Assembly: GCA_028281575.1 (NCBI GenBank)
Contig: JANQJP010000022.1
Span: forward strand, 1-64,000
DNA length: 64,000 nucleotides
Origin: Cellvibrionaceae bacterium
GTDB taxonomy: Bacteria; Pseudomonadota; Gammaproteobacteria; Pseudomonadales; Cellvibrionaceae
Reading direction: 5' to 3'
The first letter of the stretch is position 1. Every line of letters starts with the position of its first letter. The notes beneath the pieces were generated by a model. It did not search any database. It was given only the letters and a program-made list of their open reading frames with translations, and was not told the origin of the DNA. The position numbers and the translations under genes were made by a program. Of the stretch, positions 1-10,277 are shown in pieces.

Positions 1-230
1 TGGAGCGGATTCAAGCGAAGCACTGCTTCGTTCCGCGTAACGACCCTTATCTATGATTTTGGGCCGGCCCTGCTTGCAGGTATTCATGCGCTTTTTGAAT
101 ATATTACCGACACTCGAATGCTTCGAGGGCACAAATGTTGAAGTTTTTAGGATAAATGCTTCATGGGATTTGTTGTTAGTATAAAAATATCTTTTGTCGA
201 CGTGATGATCATCACCCGGGGAAATATGGG

Positions 231-905
231 TTAGTAGTTTAATTTATGGATACTCTGGTCGAATTGAATTCCATTTTTTTGCAGTGCCTCGCCGTCCAGT
301 TGACAACAATCATCGATAAGTTGCAGGCGACCGTCACTAAACCACTTCACTACCAGCGGATAGATTAAATGCTCCTGCTTCTGGACTTTTTTTGCGAGCG
401 AGGCGGCTGTCTCATTTTCTTCAATACTTACTTTTGATTGAATGATTATCGGACCACCGTCGAGATCTGCGGTGACAAAATGAATCGTTGCGCCATGTTC
501 ATTATCGCCTGCATCGATGGCGCGTTGGTGGGTATTTAAGCCTTGATATTTTGGCAGCAGTGACGGGTGAATATTCAATATACGCCCAGCGTAGTGGTCG
601 GTAAATACCGGTGTCAGTATGCGCATAAAGCCGGCAAGTACAACGAGGTCAGGGCCTTGAGAATCAATGATTTCTATCATTCTCTCGTCAAATGATTCTC
701 TGTTGGGAAAGGATTTATGATTGACAACAAATGCGGGAATACCGTGATTTGCAGCGCGTTCGATGCCTGCAACATTGTCTACGTTAGAGACAACGGCGCA
801 TATCTTTGCATCAATATCTCCGCGCTCAATAGTGTCAATCAGGGCTTGCAAATTTGTGCCGCTACCTGAAATAAGTACGACGATACGTGTTTTAAAATCT
901 GACAT
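231..905 (-). CDS. purN: Phosphoribosylglycinamide formyltransferase (GART)
   Basis: Transfers a formyl group from 10-formyl-THF to GAR, the third step of de novo purine synthesis, in the cytosol. The 224-residue protein has the nucleotide-binding GSGTNLQALID near residues 14–24 and the catalytic set N111 and H113 (in NIHPSLLPKYQG) and D149 (in DLDGGPI). Length is slightly above the usual ~212 because of a C-terminal tail. It starts 14 bp after the purM stop codon on the same strand, the usual purMN operon, so both are probably made from the promoter upstream of purM. Family assignment is secure. Confidence 0.97.
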   Translation of the reverse strand: MSDFKTRIVVLISGSGTNLQALIDTIERGDIDAKICAVVSNVDNVAGIERAANHGIPAFVVNHKSFPNRESFDERMIEIIDSQGPDLVVLAGFMRILTPVFTDHYAGRILNIHPSLLPKYQGLNTHQRAIDAGDNEHGATIHFVTADLDGGPIIIQSKVSIEENETAASLAKKVQKQEHLIYPLVVKWFSDGRLQLIDDCCQLDGEALQKNGIQFDQSIHKLNY

Positions 906-919
906 GTTTAGCCGTAGAC

Positions 920-1966
920 CTATTTGAGGATTTCCACTAGTGGGGTCTCAGTGTCACTAGCTATTATCTGTCCGATATTAAATACCTGCTCACCGCATGC
1001 TTCCAGTGTGGTTTTAGCGAGTTCGGCATCGGCTGAGGGCACGATGACTACCATGCCGATACCACAATTAAATGTTCGGTATATTTCGTTGTCATCGATA
1101 TGTCCGGTAGTTTTTAGCCAGTTAAATATCGATGGTAAAGTCCAGCTATTGCCATCTATTTGCGCTTTGGTTGCCGTTGGAAGAACTCTTGGAATATTTT
1201 CGAGCAGGCCACCGCCGGTAATATGTGACAGCGCGCTCACATTTACTGTTTGCAAAAGTTTTAAGATGGGTTGGACGTAAATTCGGGTCGGTTCCAAAAG
1301 TACTTCGCCGAGCGTCGACATTTCGAATGGCGTATCCAGTGGGATGCGGTTTGCATCGATAATTTTCCGGATAAGTGAATAACCATTGGAGTGAGGGCCG
1401 CTGCTGGCGAGCCCGAGCAGCGTGTCGCCTGCACTTACCCGGCTACCGTCCAAAATATCTTTTTTCTCGACAATACCGACGCAAAAGCCCGCGAGATCGT
1501 AGTCCTCGCCGGAATACATACCCGGCATTTCTGCGGTTTCACCACCGACCAGCGCGCAACCCGATAACTCGCATCCCGCGCCTATACCAGCCACGACTTC
1601 CGTCGCGTTGTCGACACTGAGCTTCCCCGTAGCGTAGTAATCCAAAAAAAAGAGAGGTTCTGCCCCACCGACAATAAGGTCGTTAACGCACATCGCGACA
1701 AGATCAATGCCGATTGTGTCGTGCTTGTTTAAATCCATCGCGAGTTTAAGCTTTGTGCCAACGCCATCCGTCCCTGCAACGAGCACTGGCTCTTCATAAC
1801 CTGTGGGGAGAGAGAACAGGGAACCAAAACCGCCCAGGCCCGTCATAACTTCAGGGCGACGGGTGCGCAGGGCTACCGACTTTATTCGCTCTACAAGCGC
1901 ATTGCCAGCATCAATATCTACGCCGGCGTCTTTGTAGGTAAAGGGTTTGGGGTGCTCAGAGCTCAT
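920..1966 (-). CDS. purM: Phosphoribosylformylglycinamidine cyclo-ligase (AIR synthetase)
   Basis: Closes the imidazole ring by ATP-dependent conversion of FGAM to AIR, the fifth step of purine synthesis. The 348-residue length matches the family. The AIRS N-terminal domain shows GTDGVGTKL (about residues 65–73) and the [11 protein letters not shown] segment; the C-terminal domain shows [13 protein letters not shown] and [13 protein letters not shown]. It is first in the purMN operon and divergent from the DUF2066 gene, with 165 bp between the two starts. I saw no convincing PurR operator in that gap. Confidence 0.97.
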   Translation of the reverse strand: MSSEHPKPFTYKDAGVDIDAGNALVERIKSVALRTRRPEVMTGLGGFGSLFSLPTGYEEPVLVAGTDGVGTKLKLAMDLNKHDTIGIDLVAMCVNDLIVGGAEPLFFLDYYATGKLSVDNATEVVAGIGAGCELSGCALVGGETAEMPGMYSGEDYDLAGFCVGIVEKKDILDGSRVSAGDTLLGLASSGPHSNGYSLIRKIIDANRIPLDTPFEMSTLGEVLLEPTRIYVQPILKLLQTVNVSALSHITGGGLLENIPRVLPTATKAQIDGNSWTLPSIFNWLKTTGHIDDNEIYRTFNCGIGMVVIVPSADAELAKTTLEACGEQVFNIGQIIASDTETPLVEILK

Positions 1967-2131
1967 AAGCGTGAACTTTCTCCATTTGCCTGATCGCCGT
2001 TCGGTGCGACCTTGGTCTAGTAAAGTGCGCGCATTCTAGCAACTTCGATGCATTTGTGCGACGCGAGCGTGCCAAGCGCTTCCGCTAAACTGCTACAATA
2101 ATCGCCCCTGAGGTATAGAGCGAAGGAATAC

Positions 2132-3247
2132 ATGCTAATACATGACAAAAAGTGCGCGATCGCGTTCGTCTTATTTTGTGGTTTGTTGCTCGCAACGTCG
2201 GTATTGGCGGAGTCAGAACGTTATTTTAAGGCAGATGTGCCTGTTAAATCGCAAAACCGTCAAGAACGTGTAAGTGCAGCGGAGCTTGGGATACTCGATG
2301 TTCTCGTACGCTTGTCCGGCTCTGAAAACGTGCGCTTCGATGATGCCCTGCTGGGTGCGACGTCACAGGCAATTAATTTTGTCGAGCAATTTCAATACGC
2401 GGAAGTGGAGGACGCTGAGCTCATCGCTCAGGGTTACAAAAATATCCTCCAGCTTTCATTTTCGCCTCGGGTGTTACGCAGTATGTTGCGTGATTCGGAC
2501 CATAAATTTTGGCCGATTAATCGTCCTGCGACGCTTGTTTGGCTGGTGGAAGATCACGCTGAGTTTGGCAAGCAGTTTGTACAGGGTGGAGCCGATGAAG
2601 CGGCCATTGTCAGCGGCCTGCAAATGTCGGCCGCTTACCGGGGTTTGCCGCTCTCTTTTCCGCTTTTGGATTTTCAGGACCAGACGGTGCTCAGCGCTGA
2701 GCAGCTTTGGGCACTGGATGAAGAAGTCATTCTTCAGGCATCACAACGCTATTCCGCAGATGTCATTTTGGTTGGTAAATATACGTCGACGTCCTCGGGC
2801 CAAACCTGGTCGAATTGGCAGTTTTTCCACGCTGGGCAAAATAGACTTTACGATAGGCGCGGCCCCGACGCCAGGCGTGTAGGTGAAGCGGCCATTCATC
2901 CACTGGCTAACTTTTTAGCTAATATGTACGCGATAGAGCTTACCAACGAGGATAAAAATTTAATTGCAATGCAGGTGAAAAATGTTCGAAGTTTTGCCGA
3001 CTATAAAAACCTGATGACCTTACTTGATGCCGAAGACTCAATTGTCGAAATCAAATTGGATGAAGTGACACGCGATGTATTGAGTTTGCGCCTGCGCTCG
3101 GAGGCGAATATCGAACAGCTTATCAGTATGCTTGCTCTTCGAGATTCGCTGAGTGCAGTTGTGGAAGTCGATCAATCAATTCCCGCCTGGCAGCGCGCTG
3201 CGCCGGGAAGTCACGCGAATCCCCTTATTTATCTTTGGCGTCCGTAA
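2132..3247 (+). CDS. DUF2066 family exported protein
   Basis: A 371-residue protein of unknown function. The N-terminus is a typical signal peptide (basic stretch DKKCA, hydrophobic core FVLFCGLLLAT, cleavage likely after SVLA), so it should act in the periplasm. The remainder resembles the DUF2066 family, whose gene commonly sits between purM and hda in Pseudomonas-like genomes, as here. GAAGGA lies shortly before the ATG. A TACAAT hexamer at about 2094 may be part of the promoter, but no good -35 accompanies it. The stop is 15 bp before the hda start, so the two are probably co-transcribed. Confidence 0.8.
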   Translation: MLIHDKKCAIAFVLFCGLLLATSVLAESERYFKADVPVKSQNRQERVSAAELGILDVLVRLSGSENVRFDDALLGATSQAINFVEQFQYAEVEDAELIAQGYKNILQLSFSPRVLRSMLRDSDHKFWPINRPATLVWLVEDHAEFGKQFVQGGADEAAIVSGLQMSAAYRGLPLSFPLLDFQDQTVLSAEQLWALDEEVILQASQRYSADVILVGKYTSTSSGQTWSNWQFFHAGQNRLYDRRGPDARRVGEAAIHPLANFLANMYAIELTNEDKNLIAMQVKNVRSFADYKNLMTLLDAEDSIVEIKLDEVTRDVLSLRLRSEANIEQLISMLALRDSLSAVVEVDQSIPAWQRAAPGSHANPLIYLWRP

Positions 3248-3262
3248 AATATAGATAAGTTG

Positions 3263-4012
3263 ATGAAAAATGTTTTTACACACACGCAGCTAAGTTTAGG
3301 TGTAGCTTTAAACGACGAGGCTACGTTTGAACATTTTTACGCTACCAATAAAACAAGTGCGCAAATAAAAACAGTCTTAGAAAAAATTACATCTTCAGAG
3401 CTAAGTTTGAGGCAGCAGTTTTTTTTGTCGGGGTCACCTGGCGTTGGTCTCTCTCATTTACTTCAAGCCGTTTGTCACTCGGCTTATGCTCGTGGTTTGC
3501 GAGCACAATATCTATCTTTGCGCGAATTAAAAACGTTTACCCCTGCTGATGTCTTAGATGGTATGCAAGACAATCACGTTTTGTGTTTAGATGATTTTGA
3601 ATACGGTTGTGGCGATTATGCTTGGGAAGAAGCAATTTTTCATCTTTACAATAAACTAAAAGATGCCGGGCATTGTCTTGTGATGGGCGCCCATAAAAGT
3701 TTGCGAACCTTGCCTATTGGCCTCGACGACCTGCAGTCGCGTCTCAAGAGTACAAGTATTTTCAGTTTATGCGATTTATCCGACGCGGAAAAAAAATATA
3801 TTCTGCGCGAAAAATCCAAAATTCGCGGTATCGAAATGTCAGAAGAAGTAGCGGCTTACATACTCAATAGGGCCTCACGCAGCATGCCTCAGCTGGTCAG
3901 TTTGCTCAACGAGCTAGACGACGTATCTCTTCAGCAGAAGCGTAAGTTGTCTATTCCCTTTGTGAAATCTGTTTTAAGCCAAAGCGAAGGGCGCGTAAAT
4001 CACGGTAAATGA
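3263..4012 (+). CDS. hda: DnaA regulatory inactivator Hda
   Basis: AAA+ protein that, with the sliding clamp, stimulates ATP hydrolysis by DnaA and so limits re-initiation. The N-terminal QLSLGVALNDEATFEHFY matches the clamp-binding start of Hda. The P-loop region GSPGVGLSHLL and Walker B-like VLCLDDF are present, and the C-terminal lid includes PQLVSLLNELD. The lysine of a standard Walker A, usually arginine in Hda, is leucine here. I chose the ATG at 3263; the TTG one codon earlier is less likely. About 249 residues, normal for Hda. It lies close behind the DUF2066 gene. Confidence 0.92.
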   Translation: MKNVFTHTQLSLGVALNDEATFEHFYATNKTSAQIKTVLEKITSSELSLRQQFFLSGSPGVGLSHLLQAVCHSAYARGLRAQYLSLRELKTFTPADVLDGMQDNHVLCLDDFEYGCGDYAWEEAIFHLYNKLKDAGHCLVMGAHKSLRTLPIGLDDLQSRLKSTSIFSLCDLSDAEKKYILREKSKIRGIEMSEEVAAYILNRASRSMPQLVSLLNELDDVSLQQKRKLSIPFVKSVLSQSEGRVNHGK

Positions 4013-4079
4013 GCTAAGCTAATAAAGATTGGTGATATTTGATAATACCTGGACCTTAGGTTTATGTTAGCTGTGTTCA

Positions 4080-4475
4080 GTGGATGGAAAGTATGGAACT
4101 GGAAACGATACAGTGATTGCCCCAGATGAAAAGCATGTATGGGATAAATCGTCGGCACTCGCTCGAGTCCGGGGTAGATCCGATCGTCTGATAAAGCTCG
4201 CCCAAAAGTTTATCGATGAATTACCCGTGGATATCGCGCAGTTAGAAGGTGCAATAAAAGAGCAAAACTACATCGATGTTCGTAATTGTGCCCATACGAT
4301 CAAAGGCGTGGCGGCGAATATGAGTGCTGAAGTTCTGCGAAGCATTGCTATGTCCATCGAAGCCGTAGCAATAGAAGAGCATTCGGCAGCGCTTGAAGAA
4401 GCGTTGGCACAACTAAAATTGGCTTTCCGCGATGTGGACATCGAATTGCATAAGTATATTGCGACTGGTGGATAA
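4080..4475 (+). CDS. Hpt domain phosphotransfer protein
   Basis: A 131-residue single-domain histidine phosphotransfer protein. The Hpt signature CAHTIKGVAANM places the phosphorylated histidine at H72, within a predicted four-helix bundle. It would relay phosphate between a hybrid sensor kinase and a response regulator; neither partner is adjacent, although an orphan two-receiver protein lies at 15366. The start is uncertain: GTG 4080 has no clear Shine–Dalgarno, and an in-frame GTG at 4110 would still keep the whole domain. It follows hda by 67 bp and may be transcribed separately. Confidence 0.82.
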   Translation: MDGKYGTGNDTVIAPDEKHVWDKSSALARVRGRSDRLIKLAQKFIDELPVDIAQLEGAIKEQNYIDVRNCAHTIKGVAANMSAEVLRSIAMSIEAVAIEEHSAALEEALAQLKLAFRDVDIELHKYIATGG

Positions 4476-4629
4476 AAGCCGCGCTCATTAACTGATCCTC
4501 CCACTCATGTCAGGTCGCGTATTTCATTTGTTTGCGTGACTAAAGTTCCAAGCGGGTAAAATCTACCTATCGAATGTCTTTTTGCTCGGCTATACTCTGC
4601 CGCTCTTTTTTTATCCAAATGGTAGCATT

Positions 4630-5382
4630 ATGAATAAGTTAGCGATGGCTGCGGGCGTAATCTCTGTATTTGCGCTTGTTGCTTGTAACGAAAAGTCGGG
4701 ATCGGAGATTGAAAGTGAGGTCTCTCTTGATACGCTCGAACAGAAAGTAGCCTACACCATTGGTGTGAGTATCGCGCAAAACACGCGCATTGATAAATTT
4801 GAATTTGATCAAGCCGCGTTTAACTTAGCCATAGAAGACGTGAAATCTGGTGCGGAAGCGCGTTTGAGTGACGAGGAAATGCGCGCAACTATGCAGGCCT
4901 TCCAAACTATGCAGCGTGAAATGATGGCGAAGGAAAGGCAGGAAGCTGCAGTTAAAAATCTTGCGGAGGGGCAGGCCTTTTTAAAGAGCAATGCTGAACA
5001 AGAAGGGGTTGAGGAAACAGATAGTGGATTGCAGTACAAGGTCATCACCGCTGGCACAGGTCCGATCCCTGCGCCCGAAGATCAAGTGCTTGTGCATTAT
5101 CGAGGAACTTTACTGGATGGCACCGAGTTTGACAGTTCCTATAAAAGAAATCAGCCCGCTACCTTTGGTGTGACCCGACTTATTCCCGGTTGGGTTGAGG
5201 CATTACAGTTGATGCCTGCCGGCAGTAAATGGGAGCTATTTATTCCGAGCAACCTCGCTTACGGCGAGTCGGGCAATCCCAGCATTCCGCCAAACTCTGT
5301 GCTTAAGTTTGAGCTTGAGCTGCTAGAAATCGTAGCTCGCGAAAACGATGAAGACGAGCAAACTGAGCCGACAGGCGAATAA
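4630..5382 (+). CDS. FKBP-type peptidyl-prolyl isomerase, lipoprotein
   Basis: Isomerises X-Pro bonds of envelope proteins, as the FkpA/Mip/FklB family does. I start it at ATG 4630: this gives a signal peptide ending in the lipobox LVAC (lipidated Cys at residue 19), whereas the upstream ATG at 4582 only adds unrelated residues. About 250 residues: an N-terminal helical dimerisation domain beginning near LEQKVAYTIGVSIAQN, then the C-terminal FKBP domain with VLVHYRGTLLDGTEFDSS, LIPGWVEALQLMPAGSKWE and YGESG. A TATACT at 4591 could be its -10 box. It converges on sppA, with a hairpin between them. Confidence 0.92.
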   Translation: MNKLAMAAGVISVFALVACNEKSGSEIESEVSLDTLEQKVAYTIGVSIAQNTRIDKFEFDQAAFNLAIEDVKSGAEARLSDEEMRATMQAFQTMQREMMAKERQEAAVKNLAEGQAFLKSNAEQEGVEETDSGLQYKVITAGTGPIPAPEDQVLVHYRGTLLDGTEFDSSYKRNQPATFGVTRLIPGWVEALQLMPAGSKWELFIPSNLAYGESGNPSIPPNSVLKFELELLEIVARENDEDEQTEPTGE

Positions 5383-5393
5383 GCGTTGTGAAA

Positions 5394-5430
5394 GACAAGC
5401 GTTGAAGGAAGTGTTGATTCAGCGCTTGTC
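5394..5430. terminator. Hairpin between convergent FKBP and sppA genes
   Basis: The 13-base arms 5394–5406 and 5418–5430 pair with one G·T position and an 11-base loop. The hairpin sits between two converging genes and could end transcription from either side. No U-rich tract follows on either strand, so intrinsic termination is not assured. Confidence 0.5.
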
Positions 5431-5437
5431 GTGATGT

Positions 5438-7285
5438 TTACGGAGCGAAGCACTCAATACATTTTGCATAAGCCTGTGGCATGGATGCTGAATGTTGATT
5501 AAGAAGTTCAATGTCAGTTTGAATATTGAGTGCTTTGGCTAAGTTCTTGACTGTTGCAACCGGCACAGGCGAGTCAACCAAACCATCAATACCTGTATCC
5601 GCTTGCTCCATAAGCGCGCGAATAAAGCGTTCCTGAGGACTGAGTTCACGTTTAATTTCTTCGACAGCGTATTGCTGCAAGCCCAGCTGCTTGGCCGCCG
5701 AAGCAAAGACATCTTCAAGCGAACCGAGTTTATCTACCAGACCAAGTTCGAGTGCTGTCTCTCCCGACCATACGCGACCTTGGGCAATCTCGTGAATATC
5801 TTCAGGACTGCTGTCTCGCGCGTCAGCTACAAGGTGTATAAAGCGCTGGTAGATATTGTCGACGCTGCTTTGAATAACGGTTTTGGTTTCGTCAGACATT
5901 TCCCGTTCCAGGTGAAATGCGTCGGCAATTGAAGATGTAGCAACGCCATCTGAATTCACACCAATCTTATTTAGACTCTCCGATACATTGGGCACGAGCC
6001 CGAACACACCAATTGATCCGGTAAGCGTTGCTGGCGTAGCCCAGACTTCCGTCGCCGGGGTTGCGATCCAGTAACCGCCCGATGCGGCAACTGAGCCCAT
6101 TGACACATATACGGGCAGGCCCTGCTCGCGGGCGAGCTCCAGTTCCTCTCTAATAACTTCTGAAGCAAAGGCACTGCCGCCGCCACTGTCAATGCGCAGC
6201 ACCAGCGCGTTAAGAGACTCGTTTTCTCGGGCTTGGCGAATGAGATTGCTCAGGGTCTCCGATCCGATACTTCCCTCTGGTTGGTACCCATCGAGAATAT
6301 TGCCGCTGGCGACAATAAGGCCAATTTTATTGTCATCCTCGCGCGGTTTTTTCAGTGTGGGATTGTTTAGGTAAGCGTACATGTCGATTGCGTTTATACC
6401 GATACCATCCTCGGATTCACCAAATTTTTCCTTAAGTATATTTTTTATCGTGTTGCGTGACGTAACGCCGTCGACGAGTCCATTTTCCAGAGCGAGTGTT
6501 GCTGCGTCGCCGTCAATGGCATCGAGTTTTGTGTGCAAGGTGTCGACAAAGCGTGAGATCGTGCCTTCGGGAAGCGTGCGTCTGGCTTCAACAGAGGCCG
6601 TATAGCGCTGCCATAATTGCGTTAACCAGGCGCTAACATGTTCGCGCGACGCCTCAGACATATCGTCGCGCAGAAAGGGCTCTACCGCGTCTTTGTAATC
6701 ACCGACGCGGAATACGTGAAATTTTAGCGCCAGTTTGTCGGCGGCATTTTTATAGTAATTTCTAAATACGCCAAAACCGGTGATGTAAAGCCCGCCCATA
6801 GAGTTTACGTATATTTCGTCTGCGTAAGTGGCCAGCAGGTACTGCTGCTGCATATAGCTGTCTGCGTAGGCGACAATCGGTTTATTGCTCTCTTTAAAAT
6901 ATTGCAGGGCCTGGCCGATTTCTTCAATCTTGCTCAGGCCGCCACTTTGAAGAAAGTCGAGGCGTAAAATAATTCCGGTGATTTGATCGTCATCACGTGC
7001 GAAACGTATCGCTTGTACGATGTCGCGTACAACCGTTTCGTCGAGCCTGTCGTTTTGTTGCAGGGCATCCATAAAGGTCGGGTTGTAGCTGGATTGGTCA
7101 ACAAGCACGCCTGAGGGTGCAATGAGCAGCGCAGAATTATTTGGAACTTCTATTTCCGGTGCAGCAGAAAGCGCTCCAATAAGCACCACGATAAACACCA
7201 AAAACACGACATTGAGCACCAATACCCGCAACCACGAGAGTGCCTTCCAAGCTGTTTTAACTACATCGAGAACGAATTTGAACAT
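5438..7285 (-). CDS. sppA: Signal peptide peptidase SppA (67 kDa type)
   Basis: Inner-membrane serine protease that degrades cleaved signal peptides in the periplasm. The 615 residues fit the long, tandem-domain form. There is one N-terminal membrane anchor (VLVLNVVFLVFIVVLIGALS, about residues 21–40). The catalytic lysine is K198 in GDYKDAVEPFLRDDMS, and the catalytic serine lies in SGGGSAFAS (367–375), followed by VAASGGYWIA and LTGSIGVFG. The gene is not part of the usual purMN–hda–wrbA neighbourhood, so it was probably placed here by rearrangement. A structured repeat lies about 75 bp upstream of its start. Confidence 0.95.
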   Translation of the reverse strand: MFKFVLDVVKTAWKALSWLRVLVLNVVFLVFIVVLIGALSAAPEIEVPNNSALLIAPSGVLVDQSSYNPTFMDALQQNDRLDETVVRDIVQAIRFARDDDQITGIILRLDFLQSGGLSKIEEIGQALQYFKESNKPIVAYADSYMQQQYLLATYADEIYVNSMGGLYITGFGVFRNYYKNAADKLALKFHVFRVGDYKDAVEPFLRDDMSEASREHVSAWLTQLWQRYTASVEARRTLPEGTISRFVDTLHTKLDAIDGDAATLALENGLVDGVTSRNTIKNILKEKFGESEDGIGINAIDMYAYLNNPTLKKPREDDNKIGLIVASGNILDGYQPEGSIGSETLSNLIRQARENESLNALVLRIDSGGGSAFASEVIREELELAREQGLPVYVSMGSVAASGGYWIATPATEVWATPATLTGSIGVFGLVPNVSESLNKIGVNSDGVATSSIADAFHLEREMSDETKTVIQSSVDNIYQRFIHLVADARDSSPEDIHEIAQGRVWSGETALELGLVDKLGSLEDVFASAAKQLGLQQYAVEEIKRELSPQERFIRALMEQADTGIDGLVDSPVPVATVKNLAKALNIQTDIELLNQHSASMPQAYAKCIECFAP

Positions 7286-7360
7286 TCAGTAATTCCAAAA
7301 AAGTGAATGGTTTTAATCTACGATGTTCAGTCTCAAACACTGTTGTTCCGTTAACTCGGA

Positions 7361-7523
7361 GAGGTATGAATTGCGCGCTTATACTAGAGACACGCTGTGA
7401 ATACGTCCATGTAAGCTCTCCACCAGCATTCCGACAACTGCTCCTGCGTTGTTCTAACACCCACCATCCATGGCGGGCGCCTGCTGGTGAAGGTCTCTAG
7501 TATAAGCGCGCAATTCATACCTC
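7361..7523 (+). repeat. Structured inverted-repeat element, copy A
   Basis: Outer arms 7361–7391 and 7493–7523 are perfect 31-base reverse complements. Inside are the inner stem CACCAGCA (7421–7428) with TGCTGGTG (7482–7489), the conserved TGCTCCTGCGTTGTTCTAAC (7439–7458), and a small hairpin around CCATCCATGGCGGG. The loops match copies B, C and D, but the arms are copy-specific. It fills most of the 316-bp gap between sppA and the DUF2069 gene and codes for nothing recognisable. Confidence 0.9.
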
Positions 7524-7601
7524 ATGCCTTGAATGAACTACGCAATCCTTCTAGGTGCGTGTGTTTCAGTGACATCACAAATAATGTTACAGCAATGCCG
7601 G

Positions 7602-7961
7602 CTAAAGGCCTTTTTGCAATCTTTGAGCGTAGCGACTGCAGAGCATGCTGGTAATGAATATGGTTACGGTAAGCGATAAAAACAAGTAATCATAAATGTT
7701 GGCGTCAGACCGTAAAGCGCCCATCACCGCCATTGTAAAGTAGAGCAAAATAATAAAACAAAGCCAGCTAAACGCTCGGTAGTGACGGCTTACTATGCTT
7801 GGCCCGAGCAACAGCAGGGGCAAGAGCTGCATACTGAAGATGGTCCAGTTTATGCCGCTCGGTCGCGTTGTATTCCAAAAAACGAATAGGCCAATCAGTC
7901 CTGTATAAGCGATGATGGTCAATAACCAAAAGGCGCGAAACTTGTGTAAATAGTTGTTCAA
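7602..7961 (-). CDS. DUF2069 family membrane protein
   Basis: A 119-residue integral membrane protein with four hydrophobic helices (roughly 12–30, 38–56, 62–84 and 90–108). It resembles the DUF2069 family, of unknown function, whose gene regularly sits beside wrbA and arsC in Pseudomonas-like genomes. Here it follows wrbA by 12 bp on the same strand, so arsC–wrbA–DUF2069 probably form one transcript. No catalytic motif is visible. Confidence 0.8.
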   Translation of the reverse strand: MNNYLHKFRAFWLLTIIAYTGLIGLFVFWNTTRPSGINWTIFSMQLLPLLLLGPSIVSRHYRAFSWLCFIILLYFTMAVMGALRSDANIYDYLFLSLTVTIFITSMLCSRYAQRLQKGL

Positions 7962-7973
7962 AATACTTTGGAT

Positions 7974-8934
<961 letters not shown>

Positions 8935-8994
8935 GGGTTATTGTGCGTCTCATTTCTAAGATAAGTAGCTTCACATCGTAAAGAGCAAGATGCA

Positions 8995-10257
8995 ATGGAT
9001 CAACAGTCGCTTTTAGATAAAACCCGTTTTTTCGGCCACGAAATATATGATTTTGTTCGGAATTTGGTCCGGGAATTCTTTGACAAAGGCTGCCAAAAAA
9101 ATGCGGCCGCCCTGACTTATATGACCTTGTTTGCGCTGGTGCCTATGTTAACGGTGACGTATTCCATGTTTTCGGTGATCCCGGCATTCAGTGGGGTTGC
9201 GGATCAACTTCACGCGCTGATATTTGACAATTTTGTGCCGGAAACCGGTGAGGAAGTGAAAGGCTATTTGGCAGATTTTTCTTCCCAAGCGCGAAATCTC
9301 ACCGGCATTGGTGTCGGTATGCTGGTTGTCACGGCGTATTTGATGCTGACAAATATTGAAAAGGCATTTAATGGTATTTGGGGAGTGCGGCAGGCGCGCA
9401 GAGGGCTTTCCAGTTTTCTACTCTATTGGGCCGTGCTCAGTATCGGGCCTTTTTTGTTGGGAGCGGGATTGCTTACGAGCACTTATTTGCTGTCGTTGAA
9501 GTTTGTCGTGCAGGAATATGATCAGCTCGGTGTGACGTCACTTTTATTCCGAGTTGTTCCGCTGTTTATGACGACAATCGCATTTACACTCTTGTTTGCG
9601 GCCGTGCCCAATTGTCGGGTACCGCTGAAATATGCGTTTATCGGGGGCTTTGTCACCGCCATTTTCTTTGAATTACTTAAAGCGGTATTCGGGGCGATGG
9701 TCGCCAATTCTAGCTTTAAGCTGATCTACGGTGCCTTTGCGGTTGTGCCGTTGTTTCTGCTCTGGATTAACCTGCTCTGGACGATTGTACTGACGGGCGC
9801 GCTGTTTGTGCGCAATTTGGCTGAGCACGGTTATGGCACACGTAATACGCGTTTATCTGATATTCGCGCCGTGCTGCATTGTCTGGCGATGTTTCGCAAT
9901 AAATCTCAAACCGGTAACGTTGTAAGCGACAGGGACTGCCTTAAAACCGGTGTGAGCCTCGTTCACTGGCAGGGTTTGCGCTCTCTTTTGGTGAAAAACA
10001 AATGGATCGCGGTTACGGACTCGGGGGCTTATAGTTTGTGCCGGGATTTGCGTGCCGTCACGATTTGGGATGTCGCGAGTCTGGTGAATATGCCGATCGA
10101 TGAAAAGATTCCCGATCGGACAAGCGTTAAATGTGATAAGCATACAGAAAACTGGTTGGAAGACTATTTTGGCCGGCGTCAGCGTGTTGAGGAGTATGCC
10201 CACGATGCGTTCAATATTACGCTTGAAGATTTGTTTGCTCAGGACGGGGCGGTGTAA
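8995..10257 (+). CDS. YihY/BrkB family inner-membrane protein
   Basis: A 420-residue protein in two parts. Residues ~30–275 form six membrane helices of the YihY/BrkB (formerly 'ribonuclease BN') family, with the conserved AALTYMTLFALVPMLTV near the start. The C-terminal ~140 residues are soluble and resemble a winged-helix-like extension found in longer family members. Function is not established; the old RNase BN label belongs to another protein. It is divergent from arsC, and its stop codon lies inside a hairpin shared with the convergent TonB-receptor gene. Confidence 0.9.
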   Translation: MDQQSLLDKTRFFGHEIYDFVRNLVREFFDKGCQKNAAALTYMTLFALVPMLTVTYSMFSVIPAFSGVADQLHALIFDNFVPETGEEVKGYLADFSSQARNLTGIGVGMLVVTAYLMLTNIEKAFNGIWGVRQARRGLSSFLLYWAVLSIGPFLLGAGLLTSTYLLSLKFVVQEYDQLGVTSLLFRVVPLFMTTIAFTLLFAAVPNCRVPLKYAFIGGFVTAIFFELLKAVFGAMVANSSFKLIYGAFAVVPLFLLWINLLWTIVLTGALFVRNLAEHGYGTRNTRLSDIRAVLHCLAMFRNKSQTGNVVSDRDCLKTGVSLVHWQGLRSLLVKNKWIAVTDSGAYSLCRDLRAVTIWDVASLVNMPIDEKIPDRTSVKCDKHTENWLEDYFGRRQRVEEYAHDAFNITLEDLFAQDGAV

Positions 10258-10267
10258 TACACCGCCC
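10247..10267. terminator. Hairpin on the yihY stop codon, convergent with TonB receptor
   Basis: The 9-base stem GGGCGGTGT / ACACCGCCC closes a loop of only three bases (AAT) that contains part of the yihY stop codon. It lies between convergent genes and is GC-rich, but has no following T-tract on either strand. Bidirectional termination is an inference. Confidence 0.55.
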
Positions 10268-10277
10268 AAACAGCGTT

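Noticed and set aside
1-138. Open frame from the window edge to a TGA at 136–138 on the plus strand
   Set aside because: Only about 45 codons, no recognisable domain, and such a length is expected by chance. The 1–230 region otherwise shows only a small hairpin (GAAGCA/TGCTTC near 18–30).
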